Assembly (NCBI GenBank): GCA_964522505.1
Contig: CAZFWJ010000003.1
Coordinates: 1 to 64,000 of the forward strand
Length of the DNA: 64,000 bases
From: GYS-P2D sp964522505
GTDB taxonomy: Bacteria; Bacteroidota; Bacteroidia; Chitinophagales; Saprospiraceae
Direction: 5' to 3'
This document shows positions 35,607-44,769 of this stretch, piece after piece; positions within the stretch are counted from its first letter, which is position 1; every line of letters begins with the position of its first letter. A model generated the notes under the pieces. That model was not told where the DNA came from and made no database searches. It saw nothing but the letters and a program-made list of their open reading frames with translations. Made by a program: the position numbers and the translations under genes.

Positions 35607-36515
35607 TTAGTGGATAGCACCATGGGAATTAACCGCTCTTTTCGACAAACGAACAAATCCATCCGATTTAGACCAACGATTGTATAAATATGCGCTGTAA
35701 GCTGTAAGTAGTAGTGTGCAGATCAGAGAACCCTCCAATCCGAAGGAACCTCCCGTATATAGATCTGGACCAGTCTCAGAGGTATCCAAATAGCTATACA
35801 CATCAAGTCCGCTGACCTCAAATCCGAAAAATGAACCTTGAAAGAAGTTCCATGCAACATGAAATGAGATGGCGGGCCATATGCTCTCATAACGTAGATA
35901 TAGTAATCCTAATAGAAGCCCAGCTAAAAAAATATTGAGAGTGCTAAGTACGGTAATATTATCATTGAAAATGTGTAGTATGGCAAACACAGAAGAACTT
36001 ATGAATAGGGCTATCCAAACATTGGAATATGCTGTTATACTAGGTATCATAAAACTGCGACTCACAATCTCCTCGAAACTGCTTTGAACCAAAAATAATA
36101 ACATGAAACCAAAGAATAGTGCAGGATCAAAATTGACCTCATCAATCTGCATAAAACCTAGCATGTATAGAACAATGAAGCTCAAAGCCAAAAAAGCAAA
36201 AGCAAGGAATCCCGCAACAGCAGTATCCATACTATACCATTTCTTAGTGAAGCCAGTAGAAATCCACGAGCGTTTAAATATAAGTACATGGGTCACATAG
36301 AGACTAATAATAGATGCAAGGAATAATGGTAGATAGTCTAATACCAATGTTAGTATTGGATTTTCTCCGATATTGTAGGATTCCTCTCCAGAGAATGAAA
36401 TAATTGCCAACCACGTAAACAGAGCTGCAAGTGGTACAAATAAAATCACAAAAAGAGCAAGCTCAACAATGATCCACAGAATTGACTTAATTACTGTCCA
36501 TATCCTGTCTGACAT
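35607..36515 (-). CDS. CPBP-family intramembrane metalloprotease-like protein
   Basis: A 302-residue polytopic protein with the CPBP (CAAX-prenyl-protease/bacteriocin-processing) motifs: the Glu-Glu pair followed by Arg in SFEEIVSRSF, and the His of FHVAWNF in the later helix. FAILHI provides the middle His. The motif set is complete, so it is probably an active membrane protease. In bacteria some members give immunity to bacteriocins, but most have unknown substrates. It heads the minus-strand set with the 524-residue protein and DUF4199, and begins 5 bases after the CBS/cysteine-synthase gene ends. Confidence 0.85.
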   Translation of the reverse strand: MSDRIWTVIKSILWIIVELALFVILFVPLAALFTWLAIISFSGEESYNIGENPILTLVLDYLPLFLASIISLYVTHVLIFKRSWISTGFTKKWYSMDTAVAGFLAFAFLALSFIVLYMLGFMQIDEVNFDPALFFGFMLLFLVQSSFEEIVSRSFMIPSITAYSNVWIALFISSSVFAILHIFNDNITVLSTLNIFLAGLLLGLLYLRYESIWPAISFHVAWNFFQGSFFGFEVSGLDVYSYLDTSETGPDLYTGGSFGLEGSLICTLLLTAYSAYLYNRWSKSDGFVRLSKRAVNSHGAIH

Positions 36516-36520
36516 CTTAA

Positions 36521-37879
36521 TTATAAGGCCTGAATGATATCATACTGAGTGATAATCTGAGCTTCATTGTTAGAATCAATGGCGATTACTGCAGGAACCT
36601 CCCTGGTGATATACTTATTTAAATCCTTAAGCGGGGTATCAAGTGAGATTTTAGGAAACTCTTTATCCATGATATCTGAGACAGCTCGGTCTACATTTTT
36701 CAATGGATTTTCAAGAATATAATTAAGCACTTTATTTTGAGTGAGAGATCCAATAATGTCATTATTGGAGGTTATGGGTAACTGAGAAATGTCCTGTTCT
36801 TTCATGACACTTAATGCCTCCTTTACAGTGGCAGTTCTTTCGAGTGAGTGAAAGGATTTGTCAGTTTTCTTTGCTAGGAGATCACGAACTTTCAATTCTC
36901 TATCAAGAAATCCTCGCTGAATCATCCAATCATCATTAAACACCTTTCCGACGTACCTACTGCCATGATCATGTAAGATTAATACCACAACGTCATCTTT
37001 GCATAACTGATCGCCCATCTGTAGTAACCCAGACAATGCAGCACCGCAAGAATAACCAGTGAATATACCTTCCTCTTTGGCTAGTCTTCGAGTGTCTATA
37101 GCGGCATCTTTATCAGTGACCTTCTCAAAATGATCGATTAACTCAAAATCGACGTTTTGGGGTAAGATATCTTCGCCAATACCTTCCAATGCATAGGGAT
37201 AAATCTCTTTTTCATCGAATTCTCCAGTTTCATGATACTTTTTGAATACTGATCCATAAGAATCTACCCCCCAAATCTTGATATTGGAATTTTGCTCCTT
37301 TAAGTATTTAGCCGTACCAGATATAGTTCCTCCTGTTCCGACTCCTACGATCAGATGTGTTATGGTCCCGTCAGTCTGATTCCAGATTTCTGGTCCAGTT
37401 GTTTCGTAGTGTGCCTGACGATTTGCTAGGTTATCGTATTGATTTAACCAGACACTGTTAGGAATTTCTTTGCTCAATCTTTCGGCTACTGAGTAGTAAG
37501 ACTTTGGGTCTTCTGGCCGCACATCTGTAGGGCAAACGATTACTTCCGCACCCACCGCCTTTAGAATATCTATTTTCTCCTTAGATTGCTTGTCACTGGT
37601 GGTGAATATGCATTTGTATCCCTTAACCGCTGCTGCAAGGGCGATGCCCATACCAGTATTTCCAGAGGTGCATTCTATTATAGTTCCACCTGGCTTAAGG
37701 CGGCCACTCTGCTCTTCAACTTCCACCATCTTAAGGGCCATCCTATCTTTAATAGAGTGGCCTGGATTAAAGTATTCTACTTTGGCAAGTACTGTTGCCT
37801 CTATATGTGAAGCGACTTTATTGAGTCTAATTAACGGCGTATTACCGATTGTCTCAAGGATGTTGTTTTTTATATCCAT
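36521..37879 (-). CDS. PLP-dependent cystathionine beta-synthase / cysteine synthase with CBS domains
   Basis: A fold-type II PLP enzyme (about 1-320) with the cofactor lysine Lys44 in HSIKDRM, the substrate loop SGNTGMGIALA and the phosphate loop GVGTGGTISG. Two CBS domains follow (about 340-452), starting LAKKTDKSFHSLERT. This is the architecture of cystathionine beta-synthase, which condenses homocysteine with serine, but without the N-terminal heme region. Bacterial relatives also act as O-acetylserine-dependent synthases. CBS domains usually bind an adenosyl ligand such as S-adenosylmethionine and tune activity. It follows the LysM gene by 4 bases. Confidence 0.92.
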   Translation of the reverse strand: MDIKNNILETIGNTPLIRLNKVASHIEATVLAKVEYFNPGHSIKDRMALKMVEVEEQSGRLKPGGTIIECTSGNTGMGIALAAAVKGYKCIFTTSDKQSKEKIDILKAVGAEVIVCPTDVRPEDPKSYYSVAERLSKEIPNSVWLNQYDNLANRQAHYETTGPEIWNQTDGTITHLIVGVGTGGTISGTAKYLKEQNSNIKIWGVDSYGSVFKKYHETGEFDEKEIYPYALEGIGEDILPQNVDFELIDHFEKVTDKDAAIDTRRLAKEEGIFTGYSCGAALSGLLQMGDQLCKDDVVVLILHDHGSRYVGKVFNDDWMIQRGFLDRELKVRDLLAKKTDKSFHSLERTATVKEALSVMKEQDISQLPITSNNDIIGSLTQNKVLNYILENPLKNVDRAVSDIMDKEFPKISLDTPLKDLNKYITREVPAVIAIDSNNEAQIITQYDIIQAL

Positions 37880-37883
37880 AAAG

Positions 37884-38840
37884 TTAGTAAGTCATTTCGA
37901 CGATAAATCTTTTGTCCAGAGCTCCTAAGGCTTCCGCAACCGCCGGCGAAATTACGACACTTATGTTATCTGGATAAGATTTTTCTGGTATAGGAGCAAC
38001 TACTGTGGCTTTAACCTCTCGACCCATCATCGGATTGAAGAGCGTGATGGATTCATTAACACGAGCGTTTTTATGCAGCACGATGAGATCCTTGCTATTT
38101 GAGTTGATGGCCTGCCAGTATGCTAATCCTTTCTCACGTGTGAACTGATGAGGTACTCCTGATGCAATTGCAATCGAGTCGACCGCGGTTTCTGACTCAA
38201 GTTTATGTCTCTTTGCCAGTGCTCTTTCGATTGATAGGACATTTTTCGCTCGGTGTTTAGTGTCAATAGCTAATAGCTTTATCTGTCTGAGTTGTGGATT
38301 CACTCGGAGTTCTTTACGGGTTATAGATGGTGATTCATGTGGTGTTACAAGAGGTTCATGGTCTTTCGCTTGTGATACTATAGGAGATGCGACCGTTGCG
38401 TAGGGCATTTCTATGTATCCCAATAAGAGAGATTGCCCGAGGTCAAGCTTAGATTCTGTCATATGGTTTAGGAGCATAATATCCTCCACTTCTCGATTTG
38501 CATATTTCTTTGCTATAGAGTAAAGCGTTTGCCCCTTTGATACAGTAAAGCGTAGTGGAACATAGTGCCGATTAGCCTTGTGTGATTCTATGAGTTCAGA
38601 TAACAAAACAAATTGTAATTGATCTCCAATATTAACCTCTGTGAAATCAATTGCATTGTTCAAGGCAATAGTATGATCAATTTCACCACCAAAATGCTTA
38701 GTAAGGCCATAAATTGTTTGCCCAGCACTTATATCATGCGTTATGATAAGACCGTTATCTTGGCGATATTCTGCGGTATAATGGTCATCTTGAGCCCAAA
38801 TGGCTGTTGATACTAACAGGAGGAATAAAGTTCTAAGCAT
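37884..38840 (-). CDS. Secreted LysM-repeat protein with a C-terminal double-psi-barrel-like domain
   Basis: From 38840 this is a 318-residue exported protein with a signal peptide (MLRTLFLLLVSTAIWAQ). Two LysM repeats follow (about 30-75 with QTIYGLTKHFGG, and about 95-140 with SKGQTLYSIAKKYANR), then a basic linker. The C-terminal region (VTREKGLAYW-like to VVAPIPEKSYPDNISVVIS) resembles an RlpA/DPBB domain. LysM binds peptidoglycan, so the protein acts at the cell wall. The frame stays open 58 codons further (to 39014) and overlaps the divergent kdsB-like gene, but the signal peptide and a -7 box at 38862-38869 fix the shorter start. Confidence 0.82.
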   Translation of the reverse strand: MLRTLFLLLVSTAIWAQDDHYTAEYRQDNGLIITHDISAGQTIYGLTKHFGGEIDHTIALNNAIDFTEVNIGDQLQFVLLSELIESHKANRHYVPLRFTVSKGQTLYSIAKKYANREVEDIMLLNHMTESKLDLGQSLLLGYIEMPYATVASPIVSQAKDHEPLVTPHESPSITRKELRVNPQLRQIKLLAIDTKHRAKNVLSIERALAKRHKLESETAVDSIAIASGVPHQFTREKGLAYWQAINSNSKDLIVLHKNARVNESITLFNPMMGREVKATVVAPIPEKSYPDNISVVISPAVAEALGALDKRFIVEMTY

Positions 38841-38861
38841 ATCTGAGATTAATAGATCATG

Positions 38862-38869
38862 CAAATATA
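38862..38869 (-). promoter_or_regulatory. -7 box (TATATTTG) of the LysM gene
   Basis: Exact TAnnTTTG match on the minus strand, about 22 bases before the chosen ATG, giving a leader of roughly 17 bases. Confidence 0.4.
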
Positions 38870-38928
38870 TTATTATAAATTGTAATATGTATTTCGTTAA
38901 CAATCTTGTAGTTAAATTATTTTGATTC

Positions 38929-39639
38929 TTGGCACTAATAGTTGTTCCAGCTCGGCTTAAGTCAACGAGGTTACCACAAAAGTTGATACAGAAAATAGGA
39001 GATAAAGAAGTCATTCTTCATCTATGTGATCAGATTAAAGCACTTCGCAAAGATCATGTTATTGCCGTCACTACTGACTCTTCATTTATTCGGCATCTAA
39101 TCCAAGACTTTTGTGACTTTGACGTACGGTATTCGAACAAGGGTTATAATAATGGAACGGAGAGAATAACCGATGTTGCAGCTAAGTTCACAAATGAAAA
39201 TATAGTTGTAAATATTCAAGCCGATGAATATGACGTCAAGGCAGATGATATAAAGCATCTCATTATCGCTATGAAGGAATCAGAAGAGATCAAGATCAGT
39301 ACTTTGGTTGGACCTCTTGAGGAAATACAAAAGTCAGATGCTTCAGTAGTGAAGGCTGTTTTAAATGAAAGGAATGAAGCTATAGATTTCGTTCGAGAAA
39401 TAATTTCTACTCCAGCACGACTTTATGGACATCATGGCATCTATGCTTATAGGAGCAAAACTCTGCAGGAGATATCCAAGTTGCCAAAGACAAACAAAGA
39501 GAAGAAACGCTCACTCGAGCAAATGAGGTGGCTGGAATCGGGGTATAAGATTCACTGTGTTCACACTGATAGAGTAGTGAGCAGCCTGAATACATTAGAG
39601 GATTTACAGCGTATTCGGAATAGTCTCAACGTTAGATGA
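38929..39639 (+). CDS. KdsB-like cytidylyltransferase (CMP-Kdo synthetase family)
   Basis: Best matched to 3-deoxy-manno-octulosonate cytidylyltransferase, which makes CMP-Kdo for WaaA. The 236-residue protein has VPARLKSTRLPQK, AVTTDSSF, NNGTERITD, GHHGIYAYR and LEQMRWLESG in the correct order. Two otherwise well-conserved sites differ: the usual QGDEP is QADEY (97-101), and the Asp of the C-terminal VDTPEDL-type motif is Asn221. It is therefore either a divergent KdsB or a paralog with another sugar acid. The start must be TTG at 38929, because a TGA lies in frame 2 codons upstream. Its end overlaps the next gene (ATGA). Confidence 0.75.
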   Translation: MALIVVPARLKSTRLPQKLIQKIGDKEVILHLCDQIKALRKDHVIAVTTDSSFIRHLIQDFCDFDVRYSNKGYNNGTERITDVAAKFTNENIVVNIQADEYDVKADDIKHLIIAMKESEEIKISTLVGPLEEIQKSDASVVKAVLNERNEAIDFVREIISTPARLYGHHGIYAYRSKTLQEISKLPKTNKEKKRSLEQMRWLESGYKIHCVHTDRVVSSLNTLEDLQRIRNSLNVR

Positions 39640-40628
39640 AGATTGTCATAGGCGGATCGAGTAGCACGGGGAGTTCACTCCTGAATCATTGTTTAGGCAG
39701 ACACAGGGATGTAGTGATAAGTGCTGAAACATCTATTTATGCACGGCCTCAACTCTTAACCAATTGGGAAACTTACAAGGCTCGAATATTAAACTGGAGT
39801 AAACTTAAACCGATCCGCTCTCATGGATGGCATCGAGAAAATGGCATTGCAATACCACATAATATTTGGGGTGTAACAATTGAAGACATTGATCACCTAG
39901 TTAAGCAAGCTGCAGACTTTGATACTTTCATTAATACTCTGGAACAAGCAATTCTAATGTCTAATCCGCGATCAGTCTGGGTGGAAAAAACCCCAGCCAA
40001 TGCTTTGTTAATACCAGCTTTGAGTGAAGCCCAGAAAGAGACTTATTTTATAACCATGATTCGTCATCCTCTTGAAGCTATCGCTTCGATGATTAAGAGA
40101 GGATATGATACGCTGTACGCATGTGGGATATACCTGTTGAACACTTCCTTTGGACTAGCTACCGATTCAGACAACTGCATAGTTATACGTTACGAAGAGT
40201 TCTTAGATACTTATCAAGCTATCACAGAGCGGGTAGCTCTATCAGCGGGTTTAGACCCGGCATTGTTCGATTGGATAACCTCTACGGGAGACATCAAGAT
40301 AGAAAGTTGGCGTTACGCAGAAGATGAGTTACCTCAACCCATGGTTCATAATAGATTTCAATCATTATCTAGTCAAATACAGCGAGAGGTCTTAGATATA
40401 GTGGAGTGCCTAAGAATAAAAGAGAGTTTCCGAATAGCGGGCAAAGTAGCGAAGTATTCAGATATAACATCAATCGCTCAAGCCACTGGCTACGATATAC
40501 CTACCGTTGGTAGAAGAGTACAGATCGCGTCCTATAAAACAAAACTTAGAAGCTCACTACTCAAACGTACGGTACTATGGGACCCAGTTAATATTTTCAA
40601 TGCACCATTTGAAATTGTTCATTTATGA
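39636..40628 (+). CDS. Sulfotransferase-like protein
   Basis: A 330-residue protein with a phosphosulfate-loop-like N-terminus (GGSSSTGSSLLNHCL, from residue 6), WVEKTPANALLIP and TMIRHPLEAIASMI. These are the 5'- and 3'-phosphate-binding features of PAPS-dependent sulfotransferases. It is translationally coupled on both sides: its ATG overlaps the KdsB-like stop and its TGA overlaps the prmC ATG. The linkage suggests a sugar or lipid acceptor in the envelope, but that is inference. Confidence 0.75.
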   Translation: MKIVIGGSSSTGSSLLNHCLGRHRDVVISAETSIYARPQLLTNWETYKARILNWSKLKPIRSHGWHRENGIAIPHNIWGVTIEDIDHLVKQAADFDTFINTLEQAILMSNPRSVWVEKTPANALLIPALSEAQKETYFITMIRHPLEAIASMIKRGYDTLYACGIYLLNTSFGLATDSDNCIVIRYEEFLDTYQAITERVALSAGLDPALFDWITSTGDIKIESWRYAEDELPQPMVHNRFQSLSSQIQREVLDIVECLRIKESFRIAGKVAKYSDITSIAQATGYDIPTVGRRVQIASYKTKLRSSLLKRTVLWDPVNIFNAPFEIVHL

Positions 40629-41473
40629 ATTACCAAGAACTGAAGGCTTATATGATCGAGCATATTGTCTCTATTTATAGTGAGCGAGAGGCAACAAATG
40701 TTATCGATATAGCCCTTGCTGACATCTTCGGTTTGTCTGCGCTAAATGTGGATACCAAACAGGTCGATATACTCGATATTAACAGAGTCATAGGACGCCT
40801 CCTTAAGCATGAGCCCATTCAATATATCACTGGGAAGACTAACTTCTATGGTTATGACTTTGCAGTGAACCCGTCCGTATTGATTCCACGGCCAGAGACT
40901 GAAGAGCTGGTGCATTGGGTACTATCGGATTATAGACAAGATCGAAAACTACTAGATGTTCTCGATATAGGAACTGGCTCTGGATGTATTCCTATTACCT
41001 TAAAGAAAAAGCGTCCAAATTGGCGTATTACGTCCGTTGACAAGAGTGTTGATGCACTCAATTCAGCACAGATGAATGCGCAGAACTTAGATTGCGAAGT
41101 CATCTTCTATGAAATGGATTTTTTGACTTCGGGGACACGAAGAACATTAGGAATTTATGATTTGATCATCAGCAATCCCCCATACATTGCCCAGGAAGAA
41201 TTTGACCAGATGTCACAGAATGTACAGGACTATGAGCCTCTGATGGCTTTGGTTCCTCAACGCGGCGATGACCCATTAATATTTTATAAACAGATTGCGG
41301 AATTTTGTCTCAGTCGACTTAAGCCCGATGGAGCGTTGTACCTGGAGTTGAACGAGTTTCTGGCTGGAGAAATTAAACAGATATTTTCTGATGTCAATTG
41401 GGTAAATGGAGTGGAAATGCGACAGGATATGCAAGGAAAGAATCGAATGCTAAAAGTCATTAAATCAGCGTGA
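40625..41473 (+). CDS. prmC: Release factor glutamine methyltransferase
   Basis: Methylates the Gln of the GGQ motif in peptide-chain release factors. The 282-residue protein has the N-terminal helical domain, IPRPETEELV, the AdoMet loop DIGTGSGCIP (114-123) and the catalytic NPPY (184-187). The ATG overlaps the upstream sulfotransferase TGA. It converges on the permease gene with a 6-base gap. Confidence 0.95.
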   Translation: MNYQELKAYMIEHIVSIYSEREATNVIDIALADIFGLSALNVDTKQVDILDINRVIGRLLKHEPIQYITGKTNFYGYDFAVNPSVLIPRPETEELVHWVLSDYRQDRKLLDVLDIGTGSGCIPITLKKKRPNWRITSVDKSVDALNSAQMNAQNLDCEVIFYEMDFLTSGTRRTLGIYDLIISNPPYIAQEEFDQMSQNVQDYEPLMALVPQRGDDPLIFYKQIAEFCLSRLKPDGALYLELNEFLAGEIKQIFSDVNWVNGVEMRQDMQGKNRMLKVIKSA

Positions 41474-41479
41474 CTTAAT

Positions 41480-42958
41480 TTAGTCCACGTTGATCATTTC
41501 TGCGAGGGTAGCTTCAAGCTCTATGTGTTCGTTGCCACGTTTAATGATCACTTTAGATTGATCGATATCCACCATTTGTATTGAGCTCTGGGCGGTGAGG
41601 CCAAGCTCCCACAACTTGCTTTCAATCTCTGAGTTGATCTGATTATCAGAGATTCTCGCTTTAGATTTTGGCTTTAGTTTCAGGAGAGGATTAGTGGCAG
41701 TTATCCGTTTTATGGGGATAGGGGATCCGTGCGGATCTGTTGTAGGATATCCCAGTTTCAAATCCAGTTGATCCAATAAGTCAGCCGTTAATAGATGCTC
41801 ATATTTTTCTGCCTCTTCGTGTATCTCATGGTCGTCAAGGCCAATCTTGTCAACGAGATAAGTCTCCCATAACCTATGAGCTCTTACGAGTTTTTCGCCG
41901 CTGGATTTTCCTTTAGCAGTGAGTTGAACAGTATCTGATAGAAGGATCAAACCATCTTTTTTCAACTCTTGTAAATGCCTCTTTACATTACCTATCTTAA
42001 TGCCGAGTTTAGTGGCCATCCCACTGATATTATTTGAAGTAATTGAATGCTGCTTATATAGGTATTTGATCAGATCTTCTTTTTCGATGGTTCTGTCTTG
42101 TTTTCGATTTCTGATATACTTGAATATCAGTCCTTTGGAGGGAGATAAGAACACCGCCACAAAGTAGAATAGGGTTGCTATTACGCACATCGCCGGACCT
42201 GGCGTCGTATTTAATGCAATAGCAGCGATTAGGCCAACAATTGCAGATACTAAACCCAATATTCCAGAAAGAATAACGACATATTTTAGCTTATTGCTAA
42301 GGAGTAAAGCTGTTGCACTTGGGGTGATGAGCATCGCAACGACAAGGATAATCCCAACCGTCCTAAGAGCAGCAACTACTGCGAACGACAATAACAGCAT
42401 AAGGAAATAGTGGATTAGCTTAGTAGAAATTCCCATAGTCTGCGCTATGGTCGGTTGAAAAGTAGTGATGAACAGATATCTAAATAAAATAACCACACTG
42501 ACGATTACATATATTGTCACTATAGTGGTTATTAAAATATCTTCATCTGATACCCCTAAGATAGTTCCAAACAAGAAATCTTTTAAGTCGAGGTGTACCC
42601 CTTGTTGGTTGTTGAGATACGATATTCCGATCACCCCAATGGAAAACATAAAGGTGAAAATGATTCCAATAGCCGCATCATTCTTGGTTTTGACATTGCC
42701 CTGAATCCAGGTGATTCCCATAGCACTAACTAGGGCCGCTATCAGAGTTCCAACGAAGAATCCCACAGAACTATAACCCACTAATACAAAGGCGACAAAA
42801 ATTCCTGGAAGGATGGCGTGCGATAGCGCATCACCTATTAAGGACATGTTACGGAGAACCATAAAGCTTCCAATCACTCCGCACATCATGCCGACAAGTG
42901 ATGAGGCAATCAATGCTCTAAATGCCCATTCTTCTTGGAGTAGTAATAGAATTTCCAT
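41480..42958 (-). CDS. Metal ABC transporter permease fused to a DtxR/MntR-like regulator domain
   Basis: Residues 1-275 are an ABC-3 family permease for Mn2+/Zn2+/Fe2+ (about eight membrane helices; GDALSHAILPGIF and TVGIILVVAMLITPSATA are family signatures). Residues about 290-492 are DtxR/MntR-like: a winged helix (TSNNISGMATKLGIKIGNV), a dimer/metal region (RAHRLWETYLVDKIG, EEAEKYEHLLT) and a C-terminal FeoA/SH3-like part. Such fusions occur in Bacteroidota. The regulator half sits on the membrane, so it is more likely to gate or sense metal than to repress genes, though this is inference. No ABC ATPase or metal-binding lipoprotein gene adjoins it here. Confidence 0.9.
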   Translation of the reverse strand: MEILLLLQEEWAFRALIASSLVGMMCGVIGSFMVLRNMSLIGDALSHAILPGIFVAFVLVGYSSVGFFVGTLIAALVSAMGITWIQGNVKTKNDAAIGIIFTFMFSIGVIGISYLNNQQGVHLDLKDFLFGTILGVSDEDILITTIVTIYVIVSVVILFRYLFITTFQPTIAQTMGISTKLIHYFLMLLLSFAVVAALRTVGIILVVAMLITPSATALLLSNKLKYVVILSGILGLVSAIVGLIAAIALNTTPGPAMCVIATLFYFVAVFLSPSKGLIFKYIRNRKQDRTIEKEDLIKYLYKQHSITSNNISGMATKLGIKIGNVKRHLQELKKDGLILLSDTVQLTAKGKSSGEKLVRAHRLWETYLVDKIGLDDHEIHEEAEKYEHLLTADLLDQLDLKLGYPTTDPHGSPIPIKRITATNPLLKLKPKSKARISDNQINSEIESKLWELGLTAQSSIQMVDIDQSKVIIKRGNEHIELEATLAEMINVD

Positions 42959-42998
42959 TCTCGATTTAGATAGGCAAAGGTATGATTTTTAGATTAAT

Positions 42999-43874
42999 CT
43001 AAAAATCTAAAATAAGACCTTCTTTTAGAGCATATGGGCTCACCACAATCTCGGTACAGTCTAAGGCTTCAAATAGAAACTTTACCAAGATCAATGCAGC
43101 AACTATGTACTTCGCTCGTTCTACAGGGATAAGGTCAGAGTTCTTTCGCTGTTCAAGATCCAGGCTTACTACATGCTCATAGAATTGATTGAACTTTTGG
43201 CGACTGATTGATCCAGTTTTACTATTAGAATCGGGTTTCACCAACACCTCAAAGGTTCCTGCCGACCCAATTACCCTTGTATCAATAGGAAGACTGCTGA
43301 ATAATGTCTCAGTTTTTACTTTAAGATGAGCATAGATCTTTGCAATCTGATCTGGTGTTATAGGCTCTGAGAGATGGAAGAGTTTATACAACCTTGCAAT
43401 TCCAATTGGGATACTTACTAATTGAGTCACCTTTCCATCTGTCACTTGTATAAACTCTACGCTCCCGCCACCGATATCAATGATTATCGAACTATTATAA
43501 TCTAAATTAGCGACCTGGGATACGCCCTGAAAGATTAATTGAGCTTCTCGCTCGCCACTTACGATCTCGATATTAATATCAAAGTTCGTCGAGATGTGAT
43601 CAAGAATATCAGCTCCATTATTCGCTGTACGCAATGCTTCAGTACCTACAGCAAGAACTATCTCAACCTCGTGCTCATCTATAACTTCTCTAAAATGGCC
43701 TAAGGCATCATATAATCTATCTTGTGCGGCCTGAGAAATATGTTCTATACCATCCATGGCAATATAAGTATAGAACCTCTTGCGATAAATAATCTCCTTA
43801 ATGCGCCCTTGATGTAGTGCCGCAATTATAATATGTGAAGTATTTGTCCCGATGTCTATTGCTGCACGAATCAT
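42999..43874 (-). CDS. Ppx/GppA-family phosphatase
   Basis: A 291-residue member of the exopolyphosphatase / guanosine-pentaphosphate phosphatase family (ASKHA fold). It has AAIDIGTNTSHIIIA at the start, AVGTEALRTANNG, IVSGEREAQLIFQGV, and IIDIGGGSVEFI. Only the two-domain Ppx core is present, which is usual for short Bacteroidota members. It breaks down polyphosphate or pppGpp. Its ATG shares a base with the stop of the upstream barrel gene (TAATG). Confidence 0.9.
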   Translation of the reverse strand: MIRAAIDIGTNTSHIIIAALHQGRIKEIIYRKRFYTYIAMDGIEHISQAAQDRLYDALGHFREVIDEHEVEIVLAVGTEALRTANNGADILDHISTNFDINIEIVSGEREAQLIFQGVSQVANLDYNSSIIIDIGGGSVEFIQVTDGKVTQLVSIPIGIARLYKLFHLSEPITPDQIAKIYAHLKVKTETLFSSLPIDTRVIGSAGTFEVLVKPDSNSKTGSISRQKFNQFYEHVVSLDLEQRKNSDLIPVERAKYIVAALILVKFLFEALDCTEIVVSPYALKEGLILDF

Positions 43875-44521
43875 TATAGTCGATAGTCTAATCTTATTGT
43901 GAATAGGAAACTTTGTAATCCTCTTATCGAAAGCATTGGACCATTAAATAGGTTAGTGATCGATCTTTCGTACCGTATAGTGCTACTCAATTTCTGACCG
44001 ATGCTAATGTTCACACCTCCTATTAAGCCCCAATCAAAATCGCTAAAATCACTCGTGCGATTGTCAAAAAACGTGTTTTCAGAAGATACTCCTATGATTG
44101 AGTTTGCCACTGTGCCTAGTTCTATATAAAAGTTGTGTCTATCAGTCTGGTCGTTAAACCATTCTCCCCAGCGATAGATTACGGGTATAGACAAGGTGTT
44201 TACAGCGATTTCCTGATTTGTGCCTGATACATCTGTTCCGCGACTTCCTTTCTGTTGATATAATAGCTCAATAGCGATCTGTTTTTGAAGATTGGACCAA
44301 GGATAGCTGACGCTGACTCCGCCATGCAACCCAGTTTTGCGAAAGCCGCTTAGGTCGTCCCCAGACAACTGACTCTGATTAATTCCTCCGTGTAGACTAC
44401 CTATGAATGTCTGACTTGTGGTAGTAGAGCAGATCTGAGTCAAAAAGATTAAAAGAGCAATTACCTTATGATATCGAATCAAATAACTCCGAACACATCT
44501 ATGTATTTTATATATATTCAC
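43874..44521 (-). CDS. Outer-membrane beta-barrel protein (PorT-like fold)
   Basis: A 215-residue protein starting at a GTG, with a basic N-terminus and export signal (KVIALLIFLTQICSTTTSQ). A small barrel follows with alternating hydrophobic strands (GSLHGGINQSQLSG, IAIELLYQQKGSRG, LIGGVNISIGQ) and a terminal strand SFLFTIRLDYRL. It is of the 'outer membrane protein beta-barrel' type common in Bacteroidota; specific function unknown. Coupled to the Ppx/GppA gene. Confidence 0.75.
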   Translation of the reverse strand: MNIYKIHRCVRSYLIRYHKVIALLIFLTQICSTTTSQTFIGSLHGGINQSQLSGDDLSGFRKTGLHGGVSVSYPWSNLQKQIAIELLYQQKGSRGTDVSGTNQEIAVNTLSIPVIYRWGEWFNDQTDRHNFYIELGTVANSIIGVSSENTFFDNRTSDFSDFDWGLIGGVNISIGQKLSSTIRYERSITNLFNGPMLSIRGLQSFLFTIRLDYRL

Positions 44522-44538
44522 ACTTTAATATGTAAAAC

Positions 44539-44745
44539 ATGGCAAAAGCCTCAAGATATAGATTACAAAAATTAATTGATCGTTTCAAAGAGTTCGAATA
44601 TACTGTTCGCTTTGAGAAAGGCAACTTTAAATCAGGCTACTGTGTCCTAGAGACAAGAAAAGTGGTTGTGGTCAACAAATTTTTGGATTTAGAATCCCGC
44701 ATAGATAATCTTAGAACTATTTTGGCTGATATTATAGAAAAATAG
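44539..44745 (+). CDS. Small conserved basic protein, unknown function
   Basis: A 68-residue cytoplasmic protein with alternating charged and aromatic residues (FEKGNFKSGYCVLETRKVVVVNKFLD) and a terminal helix (IDNLRTILADIIEK). It resembles short hypothetical proteins found next to MBL-fold hydrolases in Bacteroidota, but I cannot name a family. Its TAG stop is in the same frame as the following hydrolase. Confidence 0.65.
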   Translation: MAKASRYRLQKLIDRFKEFEYTVRFEKGNFKSGYCVLETRKVVVVNKFLDLESRIDNLRTILADIIEK

Positions 44746-44769
44746 TTTTTTAGCCATAATTACATAATT

